From Herbaspirillum robiniae (lineage in GTDB: Bacteria; Pseudomonadota; Gammaproteobacteria; Burkholderiales; Burkholderiaceae_D): DNA of 64,000 nucleotides. Below the pieces are notes generated by a model. That model did not search any database, had not been told where the DNA came from, and was given only the letters and a program-made list of their open reading frames with translations. Every line of letters begins with the position of its first letter. The stretch's first letter is position 1. Positions 19,303-29,464 of the stretch are shown in pieces. The position numbers and the translations under genes are program-made. The stretch is taken from positions 1 through 64,000 of the forward strand of contig NZ_NJGU01000009.1 of assembly GCF_002213415.1 (NCBI RefSeq), given 5' to 3'.

Positions 19303-19776
19303 ATGACTAATCTTGCAAAAATCCTGTCTCCAGAAAATGTGGTTCTGGACCTGGAAGTCTCCAGCAAAAAAAGAGCTTTCGAACAAGCCGGCCTGACCTT
19401 CGAAAACAACAGCGGCATCGCCCGCTCGACCGTTTCCGAAAACCTGTTTGCCCGGGAGCGCCTCGGTTCGACCGGGCTTGGCCATGGCGTCGCCGTCCCG
19501 CACGGCCGCATCAAGGGGCTCAAGGCCCCGCTGGCGCTGTTCATGCGCCTGTCTGCGCCGATCCCCTTCGAGTCGCCCGATGGCCAGCCGGTCAAACTGC
19601 TGGTTTTTCTGCTGATTCCGGATCATGTCACCCAGCAGCACCTGGAAATCCTCTCCGAAATCGCCGAGATGTTTTCCGACGACGCCTTCCGCAATGAACT
19701 GACTTCCGAGCCGGATGCCGCGGTGGTCCACGCACGCATCGTGACCTGGCAGCCGTCCCTCGAAAAAGCGGGCTGA
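19303..19776 (+). CDS. ptsN: PtsN, nitrogen-regulatory PTS EIIA protein
   Basis: 157 residues of the EIIA-Ntr family, cytosolic. The phosphorylatable His67 lies in GVAVPHGRI. It is the end of the PTS-Ntr phosphorelay, regulating potassium, nitrogen and carbon functions by protein contact. The ATG at 19,303 is chosen over an upstream TTG. It begins the ptsN-hprK-rapZ group, typical of betaproteobacteria, but the usual rpoN and hpf genes are not immediately upstream; pagP is. Confidence 0.95.
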   Translation: MTNLAKILSPENVVLDLEVSSKKRAFEQAGLTFENNSGIARSTVSENLFARERLGSTGLGHGVAVPHGRIKGLKAPLALFMRLSAPIPFESPDGQPVKLLVFLLIPDHVTQQHLEILSEIAEMFSDDAFRNELTSEPDAAVVHARIVTWQPSLEKAG

Positions 19777-19926
19777 TACGCCCGACGCTGCGCCGGCGGC
19801 TTCCCGCCGGCCGGCAAATTCTGTACCCTGCATCTGAGAAGCGACGTCGCCCATGGCTCAAGCCAAGCCGGATGGCCGGCGACATCGTTTGCATCGCCCC
19901 TCTTTAGCCAGCCGAACCGGACCTAC

Positions 19927-20865
19927 ATGCCCAATTACTCCGCGTTGTCGATACAGCAGCTTTACGAAGAAAACCGTGAATCCCTGCAGTTGGGCTGGTT
20001 TGCCGGCTTCCCCGGCGGCGAGCGCCTGATCTCCGGCGACGCCGTGTCGGCCGCCGACCAGGTGGGCCACCTCAACCTGATCCACCCCGGGCGCATCCAG
20101 GTCTTCGGCCACCAGGAAATCGAGTACTACCAGCGCCTGTCCAATACCTCGCGCGCCTACCAGACCGCGGAGCTGGTGGCCGGCGAGCCGCCGGCCTTCA
20201 TCATCGCCCAGGGCCTGTCGACGCCGCCCGACATCCTGGCGGTGTGCGACGAAAAGAACATCCCGCTGTTTTCCACGCCGCTGCCGGCGGCGCAGGTGAT
20301 CGACTACCTGCGCGTGTATCTGTCCAAGAAGCTGGCGCAGCAGATCACCATGCACGGCGTGTTCATGGACGTGCTGGGCGTGGGCGTGCTGATCACCGGC
20401 GAATCCGGCCTGGGCAAGAGCGAACTGGGGCTGGAACTGATCTCGCGCAGCCACGGCCTAGTGGCCGACGACGCGGTGGAATTCGCGCGTATCGCGCCCA
20501 ACATGATCGAGGGCCGCTGCCCGCCGCTGCTGGCGAACCTGCTGGAAGTGCGCGGCCTGGGCCTGCTGGACATCAAGGCCATCTTCGGCGAGACCGCGGT
20601 ACGCCGCAAAATGCGGCTCAAGCTGATCGTGCACCTGGTCCGCCGCAGCACGCTGGAAGAGAACTACGAGCGCCTGCCGCTGGACGCCCAATACGAGGAA
20701 GTGCTGGGCCTGCCGATCCGCAAGGTGGTGATCCCTGTGGCGGCCGGCCGCAACATCGCGGTGCTGCTGGAAGCCGCGGTGCGCAACACCATCCTGCAGT
20801 TGCGCGGCATCGACACCCTCAAGGAATTCATCGAGCGCCAGCGTCGCGCCATGAACGGCGAATAA
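19927..20865 (+). CDS. hprK: HprK, HPr kinase/phosphorylase
   Basis: 312 residues. An N-terminal HprK domain (about 1-130) is followed by the kinase/phosphorylase domain with the catalytic His143 (TMHGVFMDV), the Walker A GESGLGKS at 158-165 and the family signature [10 protein letters not shown]. It phosphorylates HPr on serine. In proteobacteria it is found with ptsN and rapZ, as here. It follows ptsN by 150 bp, a gap with a GC-rich hairpin (19,792-19,811). Confidence 0.97.
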   Translation: MPNYSALSIQQLYEENRESLQLGWFAGFPGGERLISGDAVSAADQVGHLNLIHPGRIQVFGHQEIEYYQRLSNTSRAYQTAELVAGEPPAFIIAQGLSTPPDILAVCDEKNIPLFSTPLPAAQVIDYLRVYLSKKLAQQITMHGVFMDVLGVGVLITGESGLGKSELGLELISRSHGLVADDAVEFARIAPNMIEGRCPPLLANLLEVRGLGLLDIKAIFGETAVRRKMRLKLIVHLVRRSTLEENYERLPLDAQYEEVLGLPIRKVVIPVAAGRNIAVLLEAAVRNTILQLRGIDTLKEFIERQRRAMNGE

Positions 20866-20931
20866 TCCCGCCGCACGGGAACCGTCGCAACTGTCACGCG
20901 GCGTTCATATCGCATGCGTTATTATTGACGC

Positions 20932-21807
20932 ATGCGTATCGTTCTGATCACCGGCATTTCCGGCTCCGGCAAATCCGTGGCACTGCATGTGCTGGAAGAC
21001 GCCGGCTATTTCTGCGTCGACAACCTGCCTCCCGCCCTGCTGTGCGACCTGGTCGACACCCGCATCAGGGAAGGCGCCAGCATGCTGGCCGTGGCCACCG
21101 ACGCGCGCAGCGCCGACTCGCTGGCCACCCTGCGCACCGACATCGACAAGCTCAAGGCCGCCGGCCACGACGTCAAGGTGTTCTTCCTGACCGCCTCCAA
21201 CGAGACGCTCATCACCCGCTTCTCAGAAACCCGCCGCAGCCATCCGCTGTCGCACCGCCTGCTGCCCGGACGCAACCCGGCCGACCGGCTGACGCTGGCC
21301 GAATGCATCGAGATAGAAAAGGAAATGCTGGGCGACATGCAGGAGATCGCGCATGTCATCGACACCTCCCAGCTGAGCTCCAACAAGCTGCGCACCTGGA
21401 TCAAGGAACTGGTCGACATCGAGCGCTCGCCGCTGACCCTGCTGTTCGAGTCCTTCGCCTTCAAGCACGGCATTCCGCTGGACGCGGACCTGGTGTTCGA
21501 CGTGCGCATGCTGCCCAACCCGCACTACGATGCCGAACTGCGCCCGCTGACCGGACGCGATGATCCGGTGATCGAATTCCTCTCAGGCTACGCGGAAGTG
21601 GGCAACATGCTCGGCGACATCCGCAGCTTCGTCGAGAAATGGCTGCCTGCGTTCAAGCAGGACAACCGCAGCTACCTGACGGTAGCCATCGGCTGCACCG
21701 GCGGCCAGCATCGCTCGGTCTATATCGCCGAACAGCTGTCGAAGCACTTCCGCGCCAGCGAACAGGTGGTCTGCCGCCACCGGCAACTGGACCGCCGCAC
21801 CGCCTAA
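20932..21807 (+). CDS. rapZ: RapZ, RNase adapter / nucleotide-binding protein
   Basis: 291 residues. An N-terminal P-loop ATP/GTP-binding domain (Walker A GISGSGKS at 8-15) and a C-terminal domain with the signature [10 protein letters not shown], which in E. coli RapZ binds glucosamine-6-phosphate and sRNA. Its stop overlaps the convergent mutY stop by four bases. Whether GlmZ-type sRNAs exist in this organism is not shown. Confidence 0.96.
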   Translation: MRIVLITGISGSGKSVALHVLEDAGYFCVDNLPPALLCDLVDTRIREGASMLAVATDARSADSLATLRTDIDKLKAAGHDVKVFFLTASNETLITRFSETRRSHPLSHRLLPGRNPADRLTLAECIEIEKEMLGDMQEIAHVIDTSQLSSNKLRTWIKELVDIERSPLTLLFESFAFKHGIPLDADLVFDVRMLPNPHYDAELRPLTGRDDPVIEFLSGYAEVGNMLGDIRSFVEKWLPAFKQDNRSYLTVAIGCTGGQHRSVYIAEQLSKHFRASEQVVCRHRQLDRRTA

Positions 21808-22940
21808 ACCGCGGCCAGCAGGTCGTCGCTGCGCAGCACGCCCAGCAGCAGCTTCTTCACCGGCGCCGGCAAGGGCGCGTCAGCCAGCTTTTCCACCGGA
21901 TACCAGACCAGCGCATTCTGTGCGATGCGCTGCGAGCGGCTGGCCAGCGCTACCTGGAACGGCGCGACATGCAGCTTGAAGTGCGTGAAGACATGCGAGA
22001 ACGGCTGCAGCTTGCGGCAGCCTTCCAGTTCGCCATAGGGTGCAACCACCGTGCGCACGGCGGTATCGAAGTGCGCCGCATCGCCCACCGCGATTTCCGG
22101 CAGCGACAGCAAACCTCCCCAGATGCCGCTGTCCGGGCGCTGCTCCAGCAACACATCGGCGCCATGGGTGACCACCAGCATCACCGTCTCCCGCTCGGGC
22201 ACGGCCTTCTTCGGCTTGGAAACCGGCAGCTCCTTCACGCGGTCCTGCGCCAGCGCGACGCAGCGCCCGGCCAGCGGGCATTTGGCGCATGAAGGCGTGC
22301 CGCGCACGCACAGCGTGGCGCCCAGGTCCATCAACCCCTGCGTATAGGCCTCAATGCCTTCCTCCGGCAGCAGGGCGACGGCGCGCAACCACAGCTTGTC
22401 CTCGACGGGCTTGGCGCCGGGATAACCGTCGACCCCGAACACCCGCGCGAACACGCGCTTGACGTTGCCATCCAGGATGGCGGCGCGGCGACCGTAGGAA
22501 AACGCCGCGATCGCCGCGGCGGTGGAGCGGCCGATGCCGGGCAAGTCAGCCAGCAGCGCCGGATCGTCGGGAAAACGGCCGCCGTATTCGGCCACCACGC
22601 GCTGCGCGCATTTGTGCAGGTTGCGCGCGCGGGTGTAGTAGCCCAGCCCGCTCCACAAGGCCATCACATCCTCGGAAGGCGCGGCGGCCAGGCTGAAGAC
22701 GTCGGGGCAACGCTCCAGGAAACGCTGGTAATAGGGAATGACGGCAGTCACCTGGGTCTGCTGCAGCATGATCTCGGAGAGCCAGACGCGATACGCGTCG
22801 CGCGTGTTCTGCCAGGGCAGCTTGTGGCGGCCATGCTGCCGCTGCCAGGCGATCACCTCGGCCGAGAAGCCCGGATCCTCATAGCGCTCGCCGCCGGCCG
22901 GCGCGGCGCCGCGCTTCGGTTTGTCGACCAGGCCCTTCAT
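21804..22940 (-). CDS. mutY: MutY, A/G-specific adenine DNA glycosylase
   Basis: About 378 residues. It removes adenine opposite 8-oxoguanine. Visible: the [10 protein letters not shown] segment with the catalytic Glu, the helix-hairpin-helix [12 protein letters not shown], four cysteines of the 4Fe-4S cluster in [17 protein letters not shown], and a C-terminal NUDIX-like 8-oxoG recognition domain. The ATG at 22,940 overlaps the mutM stop as ATGA, so translation is coupled. The frame upstream of this ATG belongs to mutM DNA. Confidence 0.96.
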   Translation of the reverse strand: MKGLVDKPKRGAAPAGGERYEDPGFSAEVIAWQRQHGRHKLPWQNTRDAYRVWLSEIMLQQTQVTAVIPYYQRFLERCPDVFSLAAAPSEDVMALWSGLGYYTRARNLHKCAQRVVAEYGGRFPDDPALLADLPGIGRSTAAAIAAFSYGRRAAILDGNVKRVFARVFGVDGYPGAKPVEDKLWLRAVALLPEEGIEAYTQGLMDLGATLCVRGTPSCAKCPLAGRCVALAQDRVKELPVSKPKKAVPERETVMLVVTHGADVLLEQRPDSGIWGGLLSLPEIAVGDAAHFDTAVRTVVAPYGELEGCRKLQPFSHVFTHFKLHVAPFQVALASRSQRIAQNALVWYPVEKLADAPLPAPVKKLLLGVLRSDDLLAAV

Positions 22941-23758
22941 TTCTGGCAGCTCACGCAATAGAACGTCGAGCGCTGGCCCTGCTTGATCTGGCGGATCGGG
23001 CTGGCGCACACGCGGCACTCCAGGCCGGTGCGGTTGTAGACGAAATAGCTTTGCTGGAAATAACCCGACTGCCCGTTGACCGCGATGAAGTCGCGCAGCG
23101 TGCTGCCGCCCTGCTCGATGGCGGCGGCCAGCGTTTCGCGGATCGCCTCGACCAGGCGCTCGTAGCGCGCCAGGCTGATCTTGTAGGCCGGCGTCTTGGG
23201 ATTGATGCGGGCCTTGAACAGGCTCTCGGAGGCGTAAATGTTGCCCACGCCGACCACGATGTCGCCGGCCAGCAGCACCTGCTTGATCGGCGCCGAGCGG
23301 GCGCGCGTCTGGCGAAACAGCTCGCGCGCCGAGAATTTGTCTTCCAGCGGTTCCAGGCCCAGGCTGCGCAGCAGCATGTGCTCTTCGACCGAGCCCTCGG
23401 CGATATCGTGCCAGAGGATTGCACCAAAACGTCGCGGGTCGGTCATACGCATCACCTGCCCGCCTACCAGCAGGTCGAAGTGGTCGTGCTTCTGCGGGAC
23501 GATGCCCGGCGGCAAAATGCGCAGGTGGCCGGACATGCCCAGGTGCACGATCAGCGTGCCGTGGTCGAAGTTGATCAGCAGGTATTTGCCGCGGCGCCCG
23601 GTGCTGCGCACGACGCGACCGGCCAGCAGCGCGTCCAGCCCGGCGGGAAACGGCCAGCGCAGGCCGCTGTGGCGCATGACGACGCCGCTGACGGTCTTGC
23701 CCTCGAGATAGGGCGCGACCCCGCGGCGGGTGACTTCTACTTCTGGCAATTCTGGCAT
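22937..23758 (-). CDS. mutM: MutM, formamidopyrimidine-DNA glycosylase (Fpg)
   Basis: 273 residues starting MPELPEVEV; Pro2 becomes the catalytic N-terminus after Met removal, which fixes the start at 23,758 rather than the longer frame. Lys58 (GRRGKYL), a helix-2-turn-helix region and the C-terminal zinc finger C-x2-C-x16-C-x2-C are present. It excises 8-oxoguanine. With mutY it makes a two-gene oxidative damage (GO) repair operon. Confidence 0.97.
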   Translation of the reverse strand: MPELPEVEVTRRGVAPYLEGKTVSGVVMRHSGLRWPFPAGLDALLAGRVVRSTGRRGKYLLINFDHGTLIVHLGMSGHLRILPPGIVPQKHDHFDLLVGGQVMRMTDPRRFGAILWHDIAEGSVEEHMLLRSLGLEPLEDKFSARELFRQTRARSAPIKQVLLAGDIVVGVGNIYASESLFKARINPKTPAYKISLARYERLVEAIRETLAAAIEQGGSTLRDFIAVNGQSGYFQQSYFVYNRTGLECRVCASPIRQIKQGQRSTFYCVSCQK

Positions 23759-23941
23759 CTGGCTACTTCGGAAGAGCTGGCGGGTGGGAAGCTCCATATG
23801 ATAATGCAGATGCCGAAAACAAGGCCTGCGGCAGGCGCGGCCGGCAGCGGCCGCCCTGCAAGATGGATTACACTCCGCTTACAGCAAAGCAATTGCGCTT
23901 GGGCGTAAAATCGAAACTTCCCGAATAGTCAGGACGACACC

Positions 23942-25750
23942 TTGAAAAAAACCATCGCCCTCCTCACCAGCTCCCTGCTGCTGACCGCATGCGCGAGCTT
24001 CCAGCAGTCCGGCGACAAGGCGAACGCCGAAGCGGCGCAGGACAAGAAGACGGCTTCGGCCATGTCCGCCGCGGCGGCCCGCAAGAAGTCGCCCAAGGCC
24101 AAGGCGCAGCAGCAGGACGACACGCTGCCGGCGGTCGAGCTGAGCGAAGACATCCTCTACAAGGTGCTGACGGCCGAGATCGCCTTCCAGCGCGGCCAGT
24201 GGCAATCGGCTTATGTGACCATCCTCTCGGCCGCGCAGCAGACGCGCGACCCGCGCCTGGCCAAGCGCGCCGCCGAGATCGCGATCACCGCGCGCCAGCC
24301 CAGCGAAGCGCTGGTGGCGGTGCGCCTGTGGACCGAACTGGCGCCGCACTCGGATGAGGCGCTGCAGAACTACCTCGGCCTGATCATGCTCTCGGACAGC
24401 GTCGACGAGATCGAGCCGCTGCTGACCCAGCGCCTGGCCGACGCCGCCCCGCAGGCGCGCGGCCCGATGATCCTGCAGATCCAGCGGCTGCTGGTGCGCG
24501 CCAAGGACAAGCAGGCCAGCTTCGCGATCCTGCAGAAAGTGACCCAGCCCTACGGCGACCTGCTGGAAACCCACCTGGCGCTGGCGCAAGGCGCCTTGAG
24601 CGTGGGCGACACCACCTACGCCCAGCGCGAGGCGCGCGCCGCACTGAAGATCAAGCCCGACTCCGAACTGGCGATCCTGACCGCGGCCCAGGTCGCGCCC
24701 GACACCAAGGAAGCGACCAAGCTGATCTCGGAGTTCCTGCGCAAGTACCCGGATTCGCGCGAAGTGCGCATCGCCTACGCGCGCAGCCTGGTGGAACAGA
24801 AGAACTACAAGGAAGCGCGCGCCCAGTTCGAGGCGCTGCTCAAGGAAGACGGCGAAGATCCGACCACGCTGTTCGCGCTGGGCGTGCTGTCGGCCCAGAC
24901 CGACCAGTTGAAGGACGCCGAAAACTACCTGCAGCGTTACCTGCAGGTGCTGGCGTCGCAGCCCGAAGATGACCGCGACCCGAGCCAGGCCATCCTGCTG
25001 CTGTCGCGCATCGCCGAGGAACGCAAGGACTACGACGGCGCGCTGCGCTACCTCGACCAGGCCGAGCCGGGCTCGGACGGCTACGTCAACATCCAGGTGC
25101 GTCGCGCCCAGCTGCTGGCGCGCAAGTCCGACATCGACGGCGCCCGCAAGGCGCTGGAAGCGGCGCAGTCCGAATCGGCCAACGACGCCGAGCAGCTGCA
25201 GCTGGTGCAGGCCGAGTCGCTGCTGCTGCGCGACGCCAACCGCAACCAGGAAGCCGCCGACGTGCTCAAGGGCGGCATCGACCGCTTCCCCAACAACACC
25301 GACCTGCTCTACGACTACGCGATGGTGCTGGAGAAGCTGGGCAAGTACGACGAAATGGAAAAGACCCTGCGCCGCGTGATGAAGCTGGCGCCGGGCAACC
25401 AGCACGCCTACAACGCGCTGGGTTACTCGCTGGCCGATCGCAACATCCGCCTGCCGGAGGCGCTGGAACTGATCCAGAAGGCCGCCGACATGGCGCCGGA
25501 AGACGCCTTCATCGCCGATAGCCTGGGCTGGATCCAGTTCCGCATGGGCAAGCTGGAGCAGGCCGAGACGCAGATGCGCCACGCCTACGCGCTGCGCCCT
25601 GATCCCGAAATCGGCGTGCACCTGGGCGAAGTGCTGTGGACGCGCGGCAAGCAGGATGAAGCCCGGCAGGTCTGGCGCGAAGTGCAGGCCAAGGATCCCG
25701 ACAACGAGGTACTGAAAAGCACGCTGGCGCGGCTCAACGCCAAGCCATGA
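23942..25750 (+). CDS. TPR-repeat outer-membrane lipoprotein
   Basis: 602 residues. The signal peptide ends in a lipobox LLLTAC, so the mature N-terminus is a lipidated Cys. The rest is a long helical tetratricopeptide array, clearest at residues about 270-330 and 400-600. The start is an unusual TTG at 23,942, supported by AGGA seven bases upstream and by the signal peptide that begins there. It overlaps lolB by 4 bases (ATGA), and lolB is followed by ispE. The partner is unknown; an envelope assembly role is inference. Confidence 0.9.
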   Translation: MKKTIALLTSSLLLTACASFQQSGDKANAEAAQDKKTASAMSAAAARKKSPKAKAQQQDDTLPAVELSEDILYKVLTAEIAFQRGQWQSAYVTILSAAQQTRDPRLAKRAAEIAITARQPSEALVAVRLWTELAPHSDEALQNYLGLIMLSDSVDEIEPLLTQRLADAAPQARGPMILQIQRLLVRAKDKQASFAILQKVTQPYGDLLETHLALAQGALSVGDTTYAQREARAALKIKPDSELAILTAAQVAPDTKEATKLISEFLRKYPDSREVRIAYARSLVEQKNYKEARAQFEALLKEDGEDPTTLFALGVLSAQTDQLKDAENYLQRYLQVLASQPEDDRDPSQAILLLSRIAEERKDYDGALRYLDQAEPGSDGYVNIQVRRAQLLARKSDIDGARKALEAAQSESANDAEQLQLVQAESLLLRDANRNQEAADVLKGGIDRFPNNTDLLYDYAMVLEKLGKYDEMEKTLRRVMKLAPGNQHAYNALGYSLADRNIRLPEALELIQKAADMAPEDAFIADSLGWIQFRMGKLEQAETQMRHAYALRPDPEIGVHLGEVLWTRGKQDEARQVWREVQAKDPDNEVLKSTLARLNAKP

Positions 25751-26397
25751 TGACGCGCGTACTCTCATCGGCCTGCGGCCTGCGCCGCATGGCCGCGACA
25801 GGCGCGGCCGGCATGGCGCTGCTGCTGGGCGGTTGCGCCGGCCTGCAGCAGCAGGCCGCGCCCGCGCTCACCGCGACCGCCCCGGGCTACCAGGAAAGCA
25901 TCGCCATCAACGGCCGCATTTCCGTGCAATACGAGCAGGGCGACCGCCCGCAGTCGCTGCATGGCAGTTTCATCTGGGCGCAGACGCCCAAGGAGCTGAA
26001 CCTGGAGCTGCTGTCGCCGCTGGGCCAAACGGTGGCCACCATCAACGTCAAGCCCGGCATTTCCACGCTGGTGCAATCCGGCCGCGCGCCGCAGGTGGCG
26101 CCTGACGTCGACCAGCTGGCCGCGCAATCGCTGGGCTGGCCGCTGCCGGTTTCCGGCATGCGGCAGTGGCTGCAAGGCACCGGCACCAATGCCGCCGGCA
26201 AGACCTTCACCGCCAAACCCGGGGAAGATTACGAAAGCTTCTCGACCAGGGACGGCTGGCGCGTGGTCTATGCCAACTGGCAGCCCGACCCGGACAGCGG
26301 CGAAATCCGTCCCAAGCGCATCGACATGACGCGCGACACCGAACAAGCCGGCAAGGTCTCGATCCGCATCGCGGTCGACAGCTGGAAGACCCCCTGA
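25747..26397 (+). CDS. lolB: LolB, outer-membrane lipoprotein receptor
   Basis: 216 residues. Signal peptide with lipobox LLGGC; the mature protein has the LolB beta-barrel pattern ([26 protein letters not shown], then the [10 protein letters not shown] stretch). It accepts lipoproteins from LolA and inserts them in the outer membrane. Starts within the stop codon of the TPR lipoprotein gene and precedes ispE by 16 bp, the common proteobacterial lolB-ispE order. Confidence 0.93.
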   Translation: MMTRVLSSACGLRRMAATGAAGMALLLGGCAGLQQQAAPALTATAPGYQESIAINGRISVQYEQGDRPQSLHGSFIWAQTPKELNLELLSPLGQTVATINVKPGISTLVQSGRAPQVAPDVDQLAAQSLGWPLPVSGMRQWLQGTGTNAAGKTFTAKPGEDYESFSTRDGWRVVYANWQPDPDSGEIRPKRIDMTRDTEQAGKVSIRIAVDSWKTP

Positions 26398-26413
26398 TCA
26401 AGCCGCATCACGC

Positions 26414-27283
26414 ATGACCGCCATCCTCAACGCCTGCCCGGCGCCCGCCAAACTCAACCTGTTCCTGCACGTCACCGGCCGCAGGCCGGACGGCTACCAC
26501 CTGCTGCAGTCCGCCTTCCAGCTGATCGACCGCTGCGACACGCTGGACTTCGCCGTGCGGCACGACGGCCAAATCGTGCGCACCAACGATATTCCCGGCG
26601 TGCCCGCGGAGTCGGACCTGGTGGTGCGCGCAGCCAGACTGTTGCGCCAAACGGCGGGGCGCCCGGAGCTGGGCGCATCGATCACGGTCAACAAGATCCT
26701 GCCGATGGGCGGCGGCCTGGGCGGCGGCTCCTCGGATGCGGCCACCACGCTGGTGGCGCTCAATCACCTGTGGCAGACCGGATTGAAGCGCCAAGAGCTG
26801 ATGGACATCGGCCTGAAACTGGGCGCCGACGTGCCCTTCTTCATCTTCGGGCGCAACGCTTTTGCCGAAGGCGTGGGCGAGGCGCTGTCCCCGCTGGAGA
26901 CGGCCGATTGTTGGTATGTGGTGATAGAACCGGGAGTATCTGTTCCGACTTCGATAATTTTTTCATCGAAACGATTGACAAGGGATACTGAAGCCGTCAG
27001 AATAACGGACTTTCCTGATGCGACGAAACAAATCGCTTCCAGCTTCGGGAAAAACGATCTGGAAATGGTGGCAACAGAACATTTCCCTGAAATCGCGGAA
27101 GCCGTCGAATGGCTGAGCAGATTCGGGAATGCCAGAATGACCGGATCCGGCGCCTGTGTGTTTAGTGCATTCGAACACGAACATCAGGCAGACGAAGTGC
27201 TGAAACAATTGCCTTCGCGCTGGATCGGCTGGAAAGCCAAAGCGATGCAGGAACATCCTCTCGCCCGTTTCTTGAAGTCGTGA
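26414..27283 (+). CDS. ispE: IspE, 4-diphosphocytidyl-2-C-methyl-D-erythritol kinase
   Basis: 289 residues, GHMP kinase fold, MEP isoprenoid pathway. The substrate motif [21 protein letters not shown] lies at 9-29 and the ATP loop [15 protein letters not shown] near 96-110; the third motif [11 protein letters not shown] is present. Its composition is split: up to about 26,920 it is as GC-rich as its neighbours, while from about 26,930 the gene falls to 42-53% GC in 60-base blocks. The reading frame is intact. A tRNA-Gln gene follows 68 bp later. Confidence 0.95.
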   Translation: MTAILNACPAPAKLNLFLHVTGRRPDGYHLLQSAFQLIDRCDTLDFAVRHDGQIVRTNDIPGVPAESDLVVRAARLLRQTAGRPELGASITVNKILPMGGGLGGGSSDAATTLVALNHLWQTGLKRQELMDIGLKLGADVPFFIFGRNAFAEGVGEALSPLETADCWYVVIEPGVSVPTSIIFSSKRLTRDTEAVRITDFPDATKQIASSFGKNDLEMVATEHFPEIAEAVEWLSRFGNARMTGSGACVFSAFEHEHQADEVLKQLPSRWIGWKAKAMQEHPLARFLKS

Positions 27284-27351
27284 GTAAAGAATTGGTTTGA
27301 CGAAGAGTTGCGCAGCAGATGCGCGATGACACGGCAGACAGCAGATTGTGT

Positions 27352-27428
27352 AGGGGAATCGCCAAGTTGGTTAAGGCACCGGATTTTGATTCCGGCATTC
27401 CAAGGTTCGACTCCTTGTTCCCCTGCCA
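27352..27428 (+). tRNA. tRNA-Gln (TTG)
   Basis: 77 nt including the encoded CCA. Acceptor stem AGGGGAA/TTCCCCT, D arm GCC..GGC, anticodon stem CCGGA/TCCGG with loop TTTTGAT (anticodon TTG at 27,386-27,388), and the T arm with GGTTCGACTCC. It lies between ispE and prs. Confidence 0.95.
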
Positions 27429-27513
27429 TTAAATTCAGGACCGGCCAGTCGGCCAGATGTCCAGTCAAAAAAATAAGCCGTCAATGTGAGACCGATCAGT
27501 CAAGCATTGTCGG

Positions 27514-27542
27514 CTTTTCGACTTTTTGCTTTTCGACTTTTT
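27514..27542 (+). repeat. Tandem 14-bp U-rich repeat in the prs leader
   Basis: CTTTTCGACTTTTT occurs at 27,514-27,527 and again at 27,529-27,542, ending in a run of eight T. It lies 27 bp before the prs start. Without a GC stem it is not an ordinary terminator. Confidence 0.7.
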
Positions 27543-27569
27543 TTTACGATTGAATTCAGGGATACCCAC

Positions 27570-28520
27570 ATGGCACTTGAAAACCTGATGGTTTTTACCG
27601 GCAACGCCAACCCGGAATTGGCGCGAGGCGTCGCTGACAAACTCGGTATCCCGCTGGGCAAGGCCAACGTTTCCAAGTTCTCCGACGGTGAAGTCATGGT
27701 CGAGATCAATGAAAACGTTCGCGGCAAGGACGTCTTCGTGCTGCAGTCCACCTGCGCGCCGACCAATGACAACCTGATGGAAATCATGATCATGGTCGAT
27801 GCACTGAAGCGCGCATCGGCCGGCCGTATCACCGCCGCCATTCCGTATTTCGGTTATGCCCGCCAGGACCGCCGCCCGCGTTCGGCGCGCGTTGCGATCT
27901 CCGCCAAGGTGGTCGCCAACATGCTGCAGGAAGCCGGCGTCGAACGCGTCCTGATCATGGACCTGCACGCTGACCAGATCCAGGGCTTCTTCGACATTCC
28001 GGTCGACAACATCTACGCTTCGCCGATCCTGCTGGGCGACCTGGTGGCCAAGAACTACGACGACCTGCTGGTCGTGTCGCCCGACGTCGGCGGCGTGGTG
28101 CGCGCGCGTGCGCTGGCCAAGCGCCTGGGCTGCGACCTGGCGATCATCGACAAGCGCCGTCCGAAGGCCAACGTCTCGGAAGTGATGAACATCATCGGTG
28201 AAGTCGAAGGCCGCAACTGCGTGATCATGGACGACATGGTCGACACCGCCGGCACCCTGACCAAGGCCGCCGAAGTGCTGAAGGAACGCGGCGCCAAGAA
28301 GGTGGTGGCTTACTGTACCCACCCGGTGCTGTCGGGCCCCGCGATCGACCGCATCAGCAATTCGCCGCTGGACGAGCTGGTCGTGACCGACACCATCCCG
28401 CTGTCGCCGGCCGCGCGCGCCTGCACCAAGGTCCGCCAACTGACCTGCGCGGACCTGCTGGCCGAGACCTTCAAGCGCATCACGAAGGGCGACTCGGTGA
28501 TGTCGCTGTTCGCAGAGTAA
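27570..28520 (+). CDS. prs: Ribose-phosphate pyrophosphokinase (PRPP synthetase)
   Basis: 316 residues, class I. It makes PRPP from ribose-5-phosphate and ATP for purine, pyrimidine, His and Trp synthesis. The ATP-binding segment [16 protein letters not shown], the metal-binding [11 protein letters not shown] and the PRPP signature [13 protein letters not shown] are present. The ATG at 27,570 has AGGGA upstream. A terminator follows, then rplY. Confidence 0.98.
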   Translation: MALENLMVFTGNANPELARGVADKLGIPLGKANVSKFSDGEVMVEINENVRGKDVFVLQSTCAPTNDNLMEIMIMVDALKRASAGRITAAIPYFGYARQDRRPRSARVAISAKVVANMLQEAGVERVLIMDLHADQIQGFFDIPVDNIYASPILLGDLVAKNYDDLLVVSPDVGGVVRARALAKRLGCDLAIIDKRRPKANVSEVMNIIGEVEGRNCVIMDDMVDTAGTLTKAAEVLKERGAKKVVAYCTHPVLSGPAIDRISNSPLDELVVTDTIPLSPAARACTKVRQLTCADLLAETFKRITKGDSVMSLFAE

Positions 28521-28533
28521 GAAATAGAATTCG

Positions 28534-28563
28534 CCTCGTCGCAATCCTGCGGCGAGGTTTTTT
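28534..28563 (+). terminator. Rho-independent terminator after prs
   Basis: CCTCGTCGC-AATCCT-GCGGCGAGG (one G-T pair; the arms share terminal bases of the loop), then six T. Confidence 0.85.
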
Positions 28564-28647
28564 CATATCCCCTGGTCGCGGGGGATATTTACCACGCAGG
28601 GCATACGTCAACGCACCGACGCGCCTTGCCAACATTGGAGCTTCAAA

Positions 28648-29256
28648 ATGAAAGTTATCGCCTTTCCGCGCAAAGATCAGGGCACCGGAGCGAGCCGCCG
28701 CCTGCGTAATGCCGGTCAAACCCCGGGTATCGTCTACGGCGGCACCGCTGCCCCGCTGAACATCGCCCTGGACCACAACGCGCTGTACCACGCGCTGAAG
28801 AAGGAAACCTTCCACGCGTCCATCCTGGACCTGGAAATCGAAGGCAAGGTTGAACAAGTGCTGCTGCGCGACTTCCAAGTCCACGCATACAAGCAACTGG
28901 TCCTGCACGTCGACTTCCAACGCGTCGATGCATCGCAAAAGCTGCACACCAAGGTGCCCCTGCACTTCGTGAACGCCGAGATCTCGCCGGCCGTCAAGCT
29001 GCACGCCGGCATCATCAGCCACGTGGCTGCTGAACTGGACGTGACCTGCCTGCCGAAGAACCTGCCGGAATTCATCGAAGTCGACCTGGCCAAGCTGGAC
29101 GTCGGCCAATCGATCCACCTGGCTGACCTGAAGCTGCCCAACGGCGTGACCGCCGTGACCCAGGAAAACCTGACCATCGCCACCGCCACCGTGCCGGCCG
29201 GTCAAGTGTCCGCTGAAGGCGAAGCTGCCGCCGGCGGCGCTGAAGAAGCCAAGTAA
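28648..29256 (+). CDS. rplY: 50S ribosomal protein bL25 (Ctc/TL5 form)
   Basis: 202 residues: an N-terminal 5S-rRNA-binding L25 domain (about 1-95) and a C-terminal Ctc/TL5 beta domain (about 100-185), with an Ala/Glu/Gly-rich tail. This is the long form. Codon use is strongly biased, as in a highly expressed gene. It follows prs in the usual order, but pth, which often comes next, is not in the next position. Confidence 0.97.
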   Translation: MKVIAFPRKDQGTGASRRLRNAGQTPGIVYGGTAAPLNIALDHNALYHALKKETFHASILDLEIEGKVEQVLLRDFQVHAYKQLVLHVDFQRVDASQKLHTKVPLHFVNAEISPAVKLHAGIISHVAAELDVTCLPKNLPEFIEVDLAKLDVGQSIHLADLKLPNGVTAVTQENLTIATATVPAGQVSAEGEAAAGGAEEAK

Positions 29257-29275
29257 TCCGCTTCTGCCTCAAATG

Positions 29276-29303
29276 AAAAACCCGCCGGAAGGCGGGTTTT
29301 TTT
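29276..29303 (+). terminator. Rho-independent terminator after rplY
   Basis: AAAAACCCGCC-GGAA-GGCGGG followed by seven T. The remaining 160 bp to the convergent M61 gene hold no supported gene. Confidence 0.9.
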
Positions 29304-29464
29304 ATTGCCTGCTGCGTAATGCGCTTGATATGCGCCCGATATGCGCCTGATGCGCGAGCACTACATGGCGCGCCTGCGACACGCCGCCCTGCACCCGCTG
29401 GGCGAAACGGCCGCCAATCACAGCCGCCACGCACACGAAGGCGCGGCCACACCGCTGCAATCCC

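Noticed and set aside
27514-27545. Rho-independent terminator for tRNA-Gln
   Set aside because: T-rich but no GC stem before it.
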